Assembly (NCBI RefSeq): GCF_001999725.1
Contig: NZ_MDDP01000050.1
Location: 124,001-188,000, forward strand
DNA from: Cellulophaga omnivescoria
GTDB taxonomy: Bacteria > Bacteroidota > Bacteroidia > Flavobacteriales > Flavobacteriaceae
Length of the DNA: 64,000 nucleotides
Reading direction: 5' to 3'
The position numbers and the translations under genes are program-made. The notes beneath the pieces are model-generated. The model ran no database searches, was not told the DNA's origin, and saw only the letters and a list, made by a program, of their open reading frames with translations. This document shows, one piece after another, positions 44,201 to 52,858 of the stretch. Position 1 is the first letter of the stretch. Each line of letters begins with the position of its first letter.

Positions 44201-45054
44201 CCTAAAACTACTTTAGCAATGTCTTTTATTTTAATAGCGGTATAATTAACAGAACTAACTACAGCATTTTCTATATCTTTTACAGATTTCACATACCCTA
44301 AACCACGAACTAAATATTCTGCTTTATTAATTTCTAAAGTTTGCGCACCAATGTCTTTATTACTGTCTTTTACCGCTTTTACAACCTTATCTAAACCAAT
44401 ATTATATTGACGCATTAATTCAGGATCAACATCTATCTGGTATTCCTGTACGTAACCGCCAATAGAGGCTACCTCAGACACACCACTTGCAGAAGACAGT
44501 GCAAACTTTACGTAATAATCCTGTATACTTCTAAGCTCATTTAAATCCCAACCACCAGTAACATTACCATCTTTATCTCTACCTTCTAGTGTATACCAAT
44601 ATACTTGCCCCAAACCTGTTGCATCTGGTCCCAAAGCAGGGTTAACGTCTTCTGGTAGTAAATTACTTGGTAAAGAGTTTAGTTTTTCTAAAATTCTACT
44701 ACGACTCCAGTAAAAATCTACATCCTCCTCAAAAATGATATAAATATTAGAAAACCCAAACATAGATGAACTACGAATGGTTTTTACTCCAGGAATACCT
44801 AACAAAGAAGCTGTTAACGGGTATGTAATTTGGTCTTCTATATCTTGTGGAGACCTACCATCCCATTTGGTATACACAATTTGCTGGTTCTCGCCAATAT
44901 CTGGTATAGCATCTACAGCTACCGGATTACTTGGTAAAAAACCTGTATCCCAATTAAATGGTGCATTTACTGTTCCCCAACCTATAAAAAGAACAAGTAG
45001 TAAAACAGCTACAAGCTTATTTTCTATCAGAAATTTGATACTTTTATTTAGCAT
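41272..45054 (-). CDS. cusA: CusA/CzcA family heavy-metal RND efflux pump
   Basis: A 1260-residue inner-membrane RND transporter. It starts with one helix and the porter-domain signature PFNWDTGFLPSNPVAVDAIP. GVILSENIIRHIDEE near 430 and FGIATDDGVVMATYL near 1165 mark helices 4 and 10 with their charged proton-relay residues. It is about 200 residues longer than E. coli CusA: extra hydrophobic segments lie at about 545-660, and a polar insert at about 800-860. A repeat-derived RVKNEKLKV segment lies near 447. It uses the proton gradient to expel copper or silver through CusB and TolC. Confidence 0.92.
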   Translation of the reverse strand: MLNKSIKFLIENKLVAVLLLVLFIGWGTVNAPFNWDTGFLPSNPVAVDAIPDIGENQQIVYTKWDGRSPQDIEDQITYPLTASLLGIPGVKTIRSSSMFGFSNIYIIFEEDVDFYWSRSRILEKLNSLPSNLLPEDVNPALGPDATGLGQVYWYTLEGRDKDGNVTGGWDLNELRSIQDYYVKFALSSASGVSEVASIGGYVQEYQIDVDPELMRQYNIGLDKVVKAVKDSNKDIGAQTLEINKAEYLVRGLGYVKSVKDIENAVVSSVNYTAIKIKDIAKVVLGPATRRGILDKEGAEVAGGVVVARYGANPMEVITNVKEKINELSAGLPSKVLKDGRTSQLTIVPFYDRSELIQETLNTLNEALTLEILITILVIIVMVFNLRASVLISGLLPVAVLMVFVAMKLFNVDANIVALSGIAIAIGTMVDVGVILSENIIRHIDEEDLRVKNEKLKVTSINIDEEKLSINQIVYNATAEVSGAIVTAVLTTIISFLPVFTMLGAEGKLFRPLAFTKTFALIAALVIALFLIPPFAASIFKKVNLKKTVSNVLNALLIVVGSAILIYGYWIGALLIGFGLAAFWFAFSHQKEYRISFFNFNFRINKNTVNIILSCVAIVFLLAEHWRPLGVGNSIFLNLLFVSIICFGLLGVFSVFQKYYKQILGWALQNKLLFLSIPLALVVFGFFILKNTGKEFMPSLNEGSFLLMPTSMPHSGVEENKRVLQQLDMAVAGIPEIKTVVGKAGRTESALDPAPLSMYENMIQYKPEYMLNKKGERQRYKVNDDGDFVLKNGMLLRVEERETWESINLKQQLIPDNKGEFFRNWRPKIKNPDDIWNEIVKVTKLPGVTSAPKLQPIETRLVMLQTGMRAPMGIKVKGQDLKEIEAFGIQLEDILKQTEGVKVEAVFADRIVGKPYLLIDIDREKIARYGISIENVQSVLQVAVGGMVLTKTVEGRERYGVRVRYPRELRSNPDDLKNIYIPVEKGSPVPLSELASITYEQGPQVIKSEDTFLVGYVLFDKLDGFAEVNVVENAQELIESKISTGELVVPKGINYQFTGTYENQLRAEKTLSVVVPLALVIIFLILYFQFKSVTTTLMIFTGITVAFAGGFIMMWLYGQDWFLNFSLFGENLRDLFNMKTINLSVAVWVGFIALFGIATDDGVVMATYLTQTFNKETPTTKNEIRLATLEAAGKRIRPCLMTTVTTVLALLPVLTSTGRGSDIMIPMAIPIFGGMIIDITSYFIVPVLYSWREEAKLKVKS
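43686..43708 (+). repeat. Dispersed repeat copy inside cusA
   Basis: Matches 41269-41291 at 21 of 23 positions in the same orientation. It is in frame and encodes part of RVKNEKLKV, a polar insert after helix 4. Confidence 0.7.
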
Positions 45055-45179
45055 TAATTTTAAAATTTAGTAGTGAATACAAGGTATTAGATACCAAGAA
45101 GTACTTTATAAAAAAGTTAACTTCTAAACATAAAGGCCTAACACAAAAAGCTTTGCATTATAACCAACTACTAAAAAAA

Positions 45180-45593
45180 TTAAATTAAATAAGTCTCGTC
45201 TAACTTAAAAATATCTTTGATGACGAGTGGAGGATTGTATTTTGTGTATAATATTACATTCTCTTGTAAATCTTCAAATAAAGAAATGTAAGAGTAAATA
45301 AATGATGTAACAAATATGTGCTGATCAAAAGAGACCTTATCTAAAGACATTCGCAAATTGCTTTGCCCATCTATTAGTAGTTGCTCATCCTTACAACAAC
45401 TTTTTTTTGTAATAGAACACCCTTTAGATTGCGGATTTTGCATTTCCATACCACAACCTTCTGCCTTATGAAAAACAGCTGTTTCTACCAAAGTATCACC
45501 ACAAAAATGCATATCTAAAGAAAATGACATTGTAGAAAATAAAACTACAATAGCCAACAAGCTAGACATTATTTTTTGAAATACTTTTTTCAT
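45180..45593 (-). CDS. HYC_CC_PP family exported protein
   Basis: A 137-residue protein with an N-terminal signal segment (about 8-25), H29-F-C31 in DMHFCGDTL, a cluster of cysteines and methionines (GCGMEMQNPQSKGCS), C66-C67 in SCCKDE and a C-terminal NPP. These features define the small HYC_CC_PP family, which is often found beside metal efflux genes and is presumed to bind metal in the periplasm. It is the first gene of the copper operon and has its own promoter. Confidence 0.8.
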   Translation of the reverse strand: MKKVFQKIMSSLLAIVVLFSTMSFSLDMHFCGDTLVETAVFHKAEGCGMEMQNPQSKGCSITKKSCCKDEQLLIDGQSNLRMSLDKVSFDQHIFVTSFIYSYISLFEDLQENVILYTKYNPPLVIKDIFKLDETYLI

Positions 45594-45601
45594 ACTTAAT
45601 G

Positions 45602-45609
45602 CAAAAATA
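45602..45609 (-). promoter_or_regulatory. -7 box of the metal-resistance operon
   Basis: On the minus strand this reads TATTTTTG, a perfect TAnnTTTG, ending eight bases before the ATG at 45593. No -33 TTG stands at the right distance, which fits an activator-dependent promoter. Confidence 0.5.
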
Positions 45610-45669
45610 CAAAAAAAAAGAATTGATAGTGTTATAACCCTCTTAAAACAATGTATATAACATTTATAA

Positions 45670-46938
45670 TTAGCTTTTAAAACGATTATAAGCTTCTTTA
45701 CTTAACTCCTCTCTAAAATTAGGGTGAGAAATAGATATTAGTGCCTTTGCTCTTTCTTGCAAGTTTTTGCCATATAAATTAACTACACCGTATTCTGTGG
45801 CTACATAATGTACGTGAGCACGTGTTGTAGTAACGCCCGCTCCTTGTTTTAAAAACGATGTTATTTTAGAAATACCTTTAGCAGTAATAGATGGCATTGC
45901 AAAAATAGGTTTACCACCTTTAGATAAAGAGGCTCCGCGTATAAAGTCCATTTGTCCGCCTACACCAGAATATTGCTTACTACCAATAGTGTCTGCACAA
46001 ATTTGGCCCGTAAGATCTATTTCTATGGCACTATTAATTGCTGTAACCTTAGGATTTCTGCGTATAATAGAAGTATCATTAGTATAAGCAGCTTCTTTAA
46101 AATGCACCAATGGGTTATCATCTACAAAGTCGTATAATTTTTGAGAACCTACAGCAAAACAAGTTACAATTTTTCCGTGTTTTACAGCTTTGTCCTCACC
46201 TGTAACTACTCCGCTTTCTATTAAAGGTAACACACCATCAGAAAACATTTCTGTATGTATTCCTAAACGCTTATGGTTGCCCAAATTGCTTAATACAGCG
46301 TTTGGTATGTTACCAATACCCATTTGCAAAGTTGCGCCATCATCTATTAAACCTGCAACATGTTTACCTATCTCTTGCTCTATATTAGATATTGATGATA
46401 TGCTATGGGAATGTATAGGAGTATTGACCTCAACAGCACAGTCTATATCATTAATGTGTATAATTCCGTCACCGTGAGTTCTGGGCACGCAAGGGTTTAT
46501 TTGTGCTATAACATTTTTTGCTGTTTGTATGGCTGGTAATGTTATGTCTACAGAAACACCTAAAGAACAATACCCGTGTTTATCTGGTGGAGACACTTGC
46601 ACTACAGCAACATCTAACGGAAGAATACCGTTTCTGAACAACAGGTTAATTTCGCTTAAAAAAATTGGAATATAATCTCCCTGTGTGGTGTTTATTAATT
46701 GCCTGACATTGCTACCAACAAAGCAACTATTCATTTTAAAACTTTTACTGTAAGGCTCTTGTGCGTATTTTGCTTGCCCCTCTGTATGTATAGATACAAT
46801 TTCTACGTTTTGTAACTCGTTATACCTGGCACACATAGCTTCTATTAACACATTAGGTGTCATTGCTGCACCCTGTAAAAATACTCTATTACCAGATTTT
46901 ATAGATTGTGCTGCTTGCGCTGCAGAAACAATATTCAT
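45670..46938 (-). CDS. Acetyl-CoA hydrolase/transferase family protein
   Basis: A 422-residue family I CoA-transferase. The oxyanion glycine loop is YSGVGGQMDFIRGA near 319-332, and LGIHTEMFSDG near 231-241 carries the likely catalytic glutamate. TTRAHVHYVATEYGVVNLYG near 374 is the family C-terminal signature. It may move CoA between acetate and another carboxylate such as succinate or 4-hydroxybutyrate. It lies 19 bases after safE with no terminator between them, so it probably shares the cbb3 operon transcript. Confidence 0.85.
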   Translation of the reverse strand: MNIVSAAQAAQSIKSGNRVFLQGAAMTPNVLIEAMCARYNELQNVEIVSIHTEGQAKYAQEPYSKSFKMNSCFVGSNVRQLINTTQGDYIPIFLSEINLLFRNGILPLDVAVVQVSPPDKHGYCSLGVSVDITLPAIQTAKNVIAQINPCVPRTHGDGIIHINDIDCAVEVNTPIHSHSISSISNIEQEIGKHVAGLIDDGATLQMGIGNIPNAVLSNLGNHKRLGIHTEMFSDGVLPLIESGVVTGEDKAVKHGKIVTCFAVGSQKLYDFVDDNPLVHFKEAAYTNDTSIIRRNPKVTAINSAIEIDLTGQICADTIGSKQYSGVGGQMDFIRGASLSKGGKPIFAMPSITAKGISKITSFLKQGAGVTTTRAHVHYVATEYGVVNLYGKNLQERAKALISISHPNFREELSKEAYNRFKS

Positions 46939-46957
46939 AACATTAAAAATTTAGTGA

Positions 46958-47659
46958 TTAGTGACATTCCATATTGGTAGAAACCATTTCTACCACAGGT
47001 TTTGGAGAAACATAAGGAATACCGAGGCCCAAGCCTCTAAGAATAAACAAGACTCCAATTACAATTACAAAAACAGGAATTAATTGCTGTACTTTTTTAC
47101 GCGCAACACCTTTTAGCATTCCACCAAAATAAACAGCAATTGTCATAAGTGGTATAGTACCAGCGCCAAAGATTATCATATACAAAGAGCCTTGCACTGC
47201 ATTACCCATAGCAATAGCACCAAACAATGCCATATATACCAAGCCGCAAGGTAAAAATCCGTTTAAAAAACCAATGGTTAAAAACGTATCTGGAGTTCTT
47301 TTTTTAAGCTCTATTCCCAGTCTAGATTTTACTTTAGAAATAAGCCTATAAATAGGTTTAGACACATTGTATTTTTGTAATTTTTTAGATGGAATTAAAA
47401 CAATAATAATCATTAAAACTCCAATTGTAATTGATAATTTCTGCTGTAAGCCAAAAACATACAAGCCTTTGCCTAACAACCCAAAAACAAGACCTATTAC
47501 TCCATAAGCAAGCAACCTACCAAAATGATAAATAAATATCTGAATTGTTTTTTTAAACTTGCTATGCCTATCTACCGGTAACATAAAGGCTATTGGTCCG
47601 CACATACCAACGCAGTGCAAACTCCCCATTAACCCTAATATAAAAGCAGAAAATAGCAT
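46958..47659 (-). CDS. SafE/CcdA-like membrane protein of cbb3 oxidase assembly
   Basis: A 233-residue protein of the sulfite exporter TauE/SafE family with about six helices and the motif GSLHCVGMCGP at 12-22. In cbb3 operons this gene (often called ccoH-adjacent 'urease accessory/SafE') is thought to help copper or cytochrome handling. I start it at 47659, two bases after the ccoH stop, rather than 54 bases earlier inside ccoH; the shorter form begins directly with the first helix. Confidence 0.82.
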   Translation of the reverse strand: MLFSAFILGLMGSLHCVGMCGPIAFMLPVDRHSKFKKTIQIFIYHFGRLLAYGVIGLVFGLLGKGLYVFGLQQKLSITIGVLMIIIVLIPSKKLQKYNVSKPIYRLISKVKSRLGIELKKRTPDTFLTIGFLNGFLPCGLVYMALFGAIAMGNAVQGSLYMIIFGAGTIPLMTIAVYFGGMLKGVARKKVQQLIPVFVIVIGVLFILRGLGLGIPYVSPKPVVEMVSTNMECH

Positions 47660-47661
47660 AC

Positions 47662-48108
47662 TTAATACGTTATACTTTGTTTGTGTAAATACTCTTCTTT
47701 GTTGTATTGCCAAGCAATTTTAATGTCCCAACGACCATCTAACAAACGTTTGTCAGGTATGAGCAAATGTGTTTTGGATAAACTTATGGGTAAGCTAAAA
47801 TCCAATTGTTTATTAGATGGCCTATATAGGGACACCTTACCTGTTATTTTATTAAAATCTTGATCCTTTGGAAAAACTATTAATAAGCCATCTTTAGTTT
47901 TATCTACAGCTAGTTTATTAGTTAATTTATAAGCATTGGTAACGTCATTAATTTCTTTTTGATACCCTAACTCTGCCTTATAATACTCTTCTGTAACCAA
48001 ATCATGTTTTGCTCTGTTCTCAGAATTCATTCTAACAACAAAGTATAATATAAAGCTAATGAAGCCTACAAATGCCAGTACTATTCCTGTTCCCCAATTT
48101 ATTTTCAT
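47662..48108 (-). CDS. ccoH: FixH/CcoH family oxidase assembly protein
   Basis: A 148-residue protein with one N-terminal membrane helix (about 7-24) and a periplasmic domain. HDLVTEEYYKAELGYQKEIN near 34-53 is the FixH signature. It supports maturation of the cbb3 oxidase and sits in the standard place after ccoG. Confidence 0.88.
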   Translation of the reverse strand: MKINWGTGIVLAFVGFISFILYFVVRMNSENRAKHDLVTEEYYKAELGYQKEINDVTNAYKLTNKLAVDKTKDGLLIVFPKDQDFNKITGKVSLYRPSNKQLDFSLPISLSKTHLLIPDKRLLDGRWDIKIAWQYNKEEYLHKQSITY

Positions 48109-48119
48109 AACTTATTTTT

Positions 48120-49535
48120 TTATTTGTAGCTTCTTGGTGCCAAAAAGCGTGCTGTAGTTGTTTCTACCAATTTATTATTGCTATACACTCCTATTTTAAG
48201 CTTGTCTTTATCACCATTTAAAGCTGCATTATTAATTTCTATAAATAATGTGCCTTCTGCCAGCTCTTGTGCTGGTACGTTAAAGTTTTTATGTGTAACC
48301 AGTTTAATTGTTCCTTTGTGGGATAGCAGTTTAAAACTAACATCTGTAACATCTTCTGTTGTTTTATTCACCAGTTTAAACGTATATACATTACTAATTA
48401 TACTTCCTTCTTTATGCTCGTATAACTGACCTGGAAGTCGTAAAATATTTGCTTCTAAATCGTTTCTTAAAAACAGCATACCAATAAGCAATCCAATTAA
48501 AATTATTAAAACAGCCGAGTAACCTTTTAGTCTTGGTGTAAATTTAAACTTGGCTTTCTTTTCTATATTATCTTCACTGGCATACCTAATTAAACCTTTT
48601 GGCAAGTTTACTTTTTCCATTATGGTATTACACTCATCTATACAAGCAGTACAATTAACACATTCTAGTTGCGTACCATTTCTTATGTCTATACCTGTAG
48701 GACAAACATTTACACATTGCGCACAGTCTATACAATCTCCGTGACCAAGTGCTGTGCGATCTTCATTTTTTCTAAACTTTTTTCTTCCATTTTGTCCTTC
48801 GCCTCTTTTATGGTCATACGCTACTACAATAGATTTATTATCTAAGAGTACACCTTGCATACGCCCATAAGGACAAGCTATTATACATACTTGCTCTCTA
48901 AACCAAGCAAAAACAAAATAGAAAACCGCAGTAAAAATCAACAATGAAATTATTGTACTGGTATGCAACAATGGTCCGTCTGTTATGTATTTAATTAGCG
49001 TATCACTACTAATTAAATACGCCAAAAAAACGTTAGCAATTATAAATGAGATGATAAAAAAGATAATCCATTTGGTAACTCTTTTTCTTATTTTATCTGC
49101 ATTCCATTTTTGCTTATCTAAACGCATTTGTGCGCCACGGTCACCCTCTATCCAATATTCTATTCTACGAAAAACCATTTCTAAGAATATCGTTTGCGGA
49201 CACATCCAGCCACAAAAAATACGCCCAAAAGCAACGGTAAAAAGAGCAATAAAAACAACACCTATAATCATTGATATTACTACCAAATGAAAATCTTGTG
49301 GCCAAAAAGGAAAACCAAATATGTTAAAACGACGATCTATGACATTAAACAATATAAATTGGTTGCCCTTTATTTTTATAAAAGGAGATACTAGTAAAAA
49401 CAACAGCAAAGTGTAGCTAACAATTTTGCGATAATTGTAAAATTTGCCACTAGGTTTTTTAGGAAAAACCCAAGCTCTTTTGCCGTCAGTATCTATTGTA
49501 CCAATAGAATCTCTAAACTTTTCATCTGCAGCCAT
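48120..49535 (-). CDS. ccoG: Cytochrome c oxidase accessory protein CcoG
   Basis: A 471-residue membrane ferredoxin. Five or six helices are interspersed with FGRIFCGWMCPQTIFLEMV near 106-124 and EQVCIIACPYGRMQG near 214, and two 4Fe-4S motifs CIDCAQCVNVCP and CVNCTACIDEC lie at about 265-300. A C-terminal Ig-like domain follows the last helix. CcoG is a copper reductase in cbb3 assembly. It lies 30 bases after ccoP. Confidence 0.93.
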   Translation of the reverse strand: MAADEKFRDSIGTIDTDGKRAWVFPKKPSGKFYNYRKIVSYTLLLFLLVSPFIKIKGNQFILFNVIDRRFNIFGFPFWPQDFHLVVISMIIGVVFIALFTVAFGRIFCGWMCPQTIFLEMVFRRIEYWIEGDRGAQMRLDKQKWNADKIRKRVTKWIIFFIISFIIANVFLAYLISSDTLIKYITDGPLLHTSTIISLLIFTAVFYFVFAWFREQVCIIACPYGRMQGVLLDNKSIVVAYDHKRGEGQNGRKKFRKNEDRTALGHGDCIDCAQCVNVCPTGIDIRNGTQLECVNCTACIDECNTIMEKVNLPKGLIRYASEDNIEKKAKFKFTPRLKGYSAVLIILIGLLIGMLFLRNDLEANILRLPGQLYEHKEGSIISNVYTFKLVNKTTEDVTDVSFKLLSHKGTIKLVTHKNFNVPAQELAEGTLFIEINNAALNGDKDKLKIGVYSNNKLVETTTARFLAPRSYK

Positions 49536-49565
49536 TGTGTTGTTTTTACTAGTAATACTCCGTTG

Positions 49566-50453
49566 TTATTCTTCTGTTGGTTCTGGTTTCCAAATTTCTC
49601 CTTGCGGTTCTTTAGGACTAGCAGGGGTTGTACCTTGTAATGTTAAAACATAACTTGCTACCTGTGCACGTTCTAAAGGTTTTAATATTTGTTTCCAGGC
49701 AACCATACCTTTACCGTCTCTACCACCTTCAGATATGGTATTAAAAACATTTTTAATACCACCACCTAAAATCCAATATTCATCCGTAAGGTTAGGTCCT
49801 ATACCGCCTCCACCATCTGCTATATGACAAGCAACACAACTTGTTTGATATATTTTTTCACCAGCTTTTATATCTGCAGTTTCAGTTAGCACCTCAACTG
49901 TATTAACATCTACCAAACCCTTAGCTGTTTTTTTGTACTCTTCTATTTCTATTTTGGCTGCAGCAACATCTTGCTCATACTCCAAAGCCTGGTCATAATC
50001 ATTAAACACATGAAATCTTGCTAAATACACCACACCAAATATGATACCTGCATAAAAAAGGTACACCCACCAAGGCGGCAAATTGTTATCTAACTCTTGT
50101 ATACCATCATAATTATGATCTAAAATTATTTCATGCTCTTCTTCCATAGGCTTAGAACCTAATAGTTTAGCATAAACTCTTTTCCCCCATTTCCACTCAA
50201 ACTTTTTAGTATCTTCTTCTAAATACTTCTGTTTTGCTTCTTCTGGTAAGGTCTGGAACATTACATTTTCTATAGACCTAACTATTACTTCTGATGCTAT
50301 TAAGATTAATAACACTAGTACTAAAAAACCTAAAACAATTGGGTAAGCAATAAACGCTGGCTGGTCACCAGAATCTATAAAGTATTCCATTAATCCAAAA
50401 ACGATAAAGAAAACTAGAGGTATCCTTATCCACCAAGGTGTCATATTTTTCAT
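49566..50453 (-). CDS. ccoP: cbb3 oxidase subunit CcoP with one c-type heme
   Basis: A 295-residue subunit III. Two N-terminal helices (about 9-28 and 34-58), a third at about 127-147 after the signature NNLPPWWVYLFY, then one cytochrome c domain with CVACH near 205-209 and a distal methionine in DGKGMVAW. Proteobacterial CcoP has two CxxCH hemes; only one is visible here. It delivers electrons to the CcoNO fusion. Confidence 0.92.
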   Translation of the reverse strand: MKNMTPWWIRIPLVFFIVFGLMEYFIDSGDQPAFIAYPIVLGFLVLVLLILIASEVIVRSIENVMFQTLPEEAKQKYLEEDTKKFEWKWGKRVYAKLLGSKPMEEEHEIILDHNYDGIQELDNNLPPWWVYLFYAGIIFGVVYLARFHVFNDYDQALEYEQDVAAAKIEIEEYKKTAKGLVDVNTVEVLTETADIKAGEKIYQTSCVACHIADGGGGIGPNLTDEYWILGGGIKNVFNTISEGGRDGKGMVAWKQILKPLERAQVASYVLTLQGTTPASPKEPQGEIWKPEPTEE

Positions 50454-50457
50454 AGTA

Positions 50458-50652
50458 TTATTCTTTTGTTAGGTTGGTTTTATCATCATCTTCTAGAGGT
50501 ATATTACTTACCTCTTTAATATGCTCTTTTGTTGCTGTAAACACCCACCAAAAAAGTATGGTGAAGAACACAAAAAATATAAGTAGCGATATCATAGGAT
50601 AAGTTGCTATACCCTCCATACTCTCCATATGTCCTTTTATAAATTTTAGCAT
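50458..50652 (-). CDS. ccoQ: cbb3 oxidase small subunit CcoQ
   Basis: A 64-residue protein with one membrane helix (about 18-40, SLLIFFVFFTILFWWVF) and an acidic C-terminus (IPLEDDDKT). It lies four bases from both neighbours, between ccoNO and ccoP, the standard place of ccoQ, which stabilises the oxidase. Confidence 0.85.
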   Translation of the reverse strand: MLKFIKGHMESMEGIATYPMISLLIFFVFFTILFWWVFTATKEHIKEVSNIPLEDDDKTNLTKE

Positions 50653-50656
50653 AACA

Positions 50657-52855
50657 TTATTTTTTAGCTGTTGTTTCTTCCGTGTTTTTTATTTTAATAT
50701 CTGTACCTAAACGCTGTAAGTAAGCTATTAGAGATACTATTTCTCTGTCTCTCATTTCTACAAAAGGCTGTCCGCTATCTTTAGCAAACTTTTTATCTGC
50801 CTCGTAGCTCTTTGCAAAATCTGGATCTGTATATAAGTTCTTTTCTATTTTAGTAGCCTGTACATCCATAGATTTTTCTGCGTTAGCAATATCTTCTTCT
50901 GTATATGGTACACCAAGAGCTACCATTGCTTCCATTTTAGCTTTAATATTACTTCTATCGTGCTCATTACGAACAAGCCATTGGTAAGCTGGCATTATAG
51001 AGCCAGATGAGGTACTTTGTGGATCATACATATGGTTTAAGTGCCAATTGTCTGAGTATTTACCACCAACTCTTAATAAATCTGGACCTGTACGCTTACT
51101 TCCCCATAAAAAAGGATGATCATAAACAAACTCTCCTGCTTTGGCATACTCACCGTAGCGCTCTACCTCCCCTCTAAAAGGGCGAATCATTTGCGAATGG
51201 CAACCAACACAACCTTCTCTTATGTACAAATCTCTACCCTCTAACTCTAAAGGTGTATAGGGTTTTACACTAGTTATAGTTGGTATATTAGATTTTACCA
51301 ATATTGTTGGTATTATTTGCACAATGCCACCAATTAAAATAGCCACAGTAGCCAATATTGTTAACTGTACAGGCTTACGCTCTAACCAAGAGTGGTATGT
51401 TTCTCCTTTTGTTCTTTTTTTAGATACTCTTGTAAGAGGTGCAGCTTCTGCCAACTCATCTTCTACTTTTTGTCCAGAACGCACTGTTTTAAACACATTA
51501 TACAACATAATAAACGCACCTAATATGTACATACTACCACCTATTGCACGCATCCAGTACATTGGTATAATTTCTTTTACTGTTTCTAAAAAGTTACCAT
51601 AAACTAATGTCCCATCTGGATTAAAATCTTCCCACATTAAAGCTTGTGTAAAACCAGCCACATACATTGGCAATGCATAAAGAATAATACCCAAAGTACC
51701 TATCCAAAAGTGTGCATTAGCTAAACCTGTAGAATGTAATTTTGTTTTAAACATTTTAGGTACCAACCAGTAAATCATACCAAAAGTTAAAAAGCCGTTC
51801 CAGGCCAATGCCCCAACGTGTACGTGTGCAATAATCCAGTCACTAAAATGCGCAATTGCATTTACATTTTTTAATGATAGCATAGGACCTTCAAAAGTTG
51901 CCATACCATAACCTGTGATAGCTACTACCATAAATTTAAGCGTTGGGTCTGTACGTACTTTATCCCAAGCACCACGCAAGGTTAAAAGTCCATTTATCAT
52001 TCCACCCCAAGATGGTGCTAGTAACATTATAGAGAATGCCACTCCTAAGTTTTGTGCCCAATCTGGCAATGCAGAATACAATAAATGGTGAGGTCCTGCC
52101 CAGATATAAATAAATATTAAGGACCAAAAGTGTACTATAGATAACCTGTAAGAATATACAGGTCTGTTAGCTGCCTTAGGCACAAAGTAATACATTAACC
52201 CTAAAAACGGCGTTGTTAAGAAAAATGCAACGGCATTATGCCCGTACCACCACTGTACCAATGCATCTTGTACACCTGCATAAACAGAGTAACTTTTTAA
52301 GGCACTAACAGGCAACTCCAAACTATTAAAAATATGTAGTACAGCTACAGTTACAAATGTTGCTAGGTAAAACCAAATTGCTACATATAAATGTCTTTGT
52401 CTTCTGCGTAACATTGTACCAATAAGGTTCCAACCAAAAGCTACCCAAACAACAGCAATTGCAATATCTATAGGCCACTCTAACTCTGCATATTCTTTAG
52501 AAGTACTGTAACCAAGTGGTAGTGTAATAGCTGCAGCAACAATAATAGCTTGCCAACCCCAAAAGTTAAAATTACTTAGGCCATCACTAAACATACGTGC
52601 TTTTAGCAAACGTTGTGTAGAGTAATATACACCTGCAAAAATAGCATTACCTACAAAGGCAAAAATTACCGCATTGGTATGTAATGGTCTTAACCTACCA
52701 AAACTTAACCATGAAATACCATCGGTTAAATTTGGGAAAAGAAACATAAAGGCTAATAACAGACCTACTGACATCCCTACAATACCCCAAAATATTGTAG
52801 CATAGAGAAATTTCTTTACGATTTTGTTATCGTAATAAAACTGTTGTACTTCCAT
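50657..52855 (-). CDS. ccoNO: Fused cbb3 oxidase subunits CcoN and CcoO
   Basis: A 732-residue fusion. Residues 1 to about 480 are the twelve-helix CcoN catalytic subunit (FGRLRPLHTNAVIFAFVGN near 52-70 with a low-spin heme ligand; WWYGHNAVAFFLT near 203 with copper-B histidines; IIAHVHVGALAWNGF near 338). A linker and one helix (about 495-515) lead to the CcoO part, with CVGCHSQMIRPF near 548-559 and a C-terminal methionine ligand. The fusion is characteristic of Bacteroidota. This is the high-affinity terminal oxidase for low oxygen. Confidence 0.95.
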   Translation of the reverse strand: MEVQQFYYDNKIVKKFLYATIFWGIVGMSVGLLLAFMFLFPNLTDGISWLSFGRLRPLHTNAVIFAFVGNAIFAGVYYSTQRLLKARMFSDGLSNFNFWGWQAIIVAAAITLPLGYSTSKEYAELEWPIDIAIAVVWVAFGWNLIGTMLRRRQRHLYVAIWFYLATFVTVAVLHIFNSLELPVSALKSYSVYAGVQDALVQWWYGHNAVAFFLTTPFLGLMYYFVPKAANRPVYSYRLSIVHFWSLIFIYIWAGPHHLLYSALPDWAQNLGVAFSIMLLAPSWGGMINGLLTLRGAWDKVRTDPTLKFMVVAITGYGMATFEGPMLSLKNVNAIAHFSDWIIAHVHVGALAWNGFLTFGMIYWLVPKMFKTKLHSTGLANAHFWIGTLGIILYALPMYVAGFTQALMWEDFNPDGTLVYGNFLETVKEIIPMYWMRAIGGSMYILGAFIMLYNVFKTVRSGQKVEDELAEAAPLTRVSKKRTKGETYHSWLERKPVQLTILATVAILIGGIVQIIPTILVKSNIPTITSVKPYTPLELEGRDLYIREGCVGCHSQMIRPFRGEVERYGEYAKAGEFVYDHPFLWGSKRTGPDLLRVGGKYSDNWHLNHMYDPQSTSSGSIMPAYQWLVRNEHDRSNIKAKMEAMVALGVPYTEEDIANAEKSMDVQATKIEKNLYTDPDFAKSYEADKKFAKDSGQPFVEMRDREIVSLIAYLQRLGTDIKIKNTEETTAKK

Positions 52856-52858
52856 AAT

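Noticed and set aside
47660-47713. Longer start of the SafE-like gene inside ccoH
   Set aside because: It would add 18 polar residues before the first helix; ATG 47659 is two bases after the ccoH stop.
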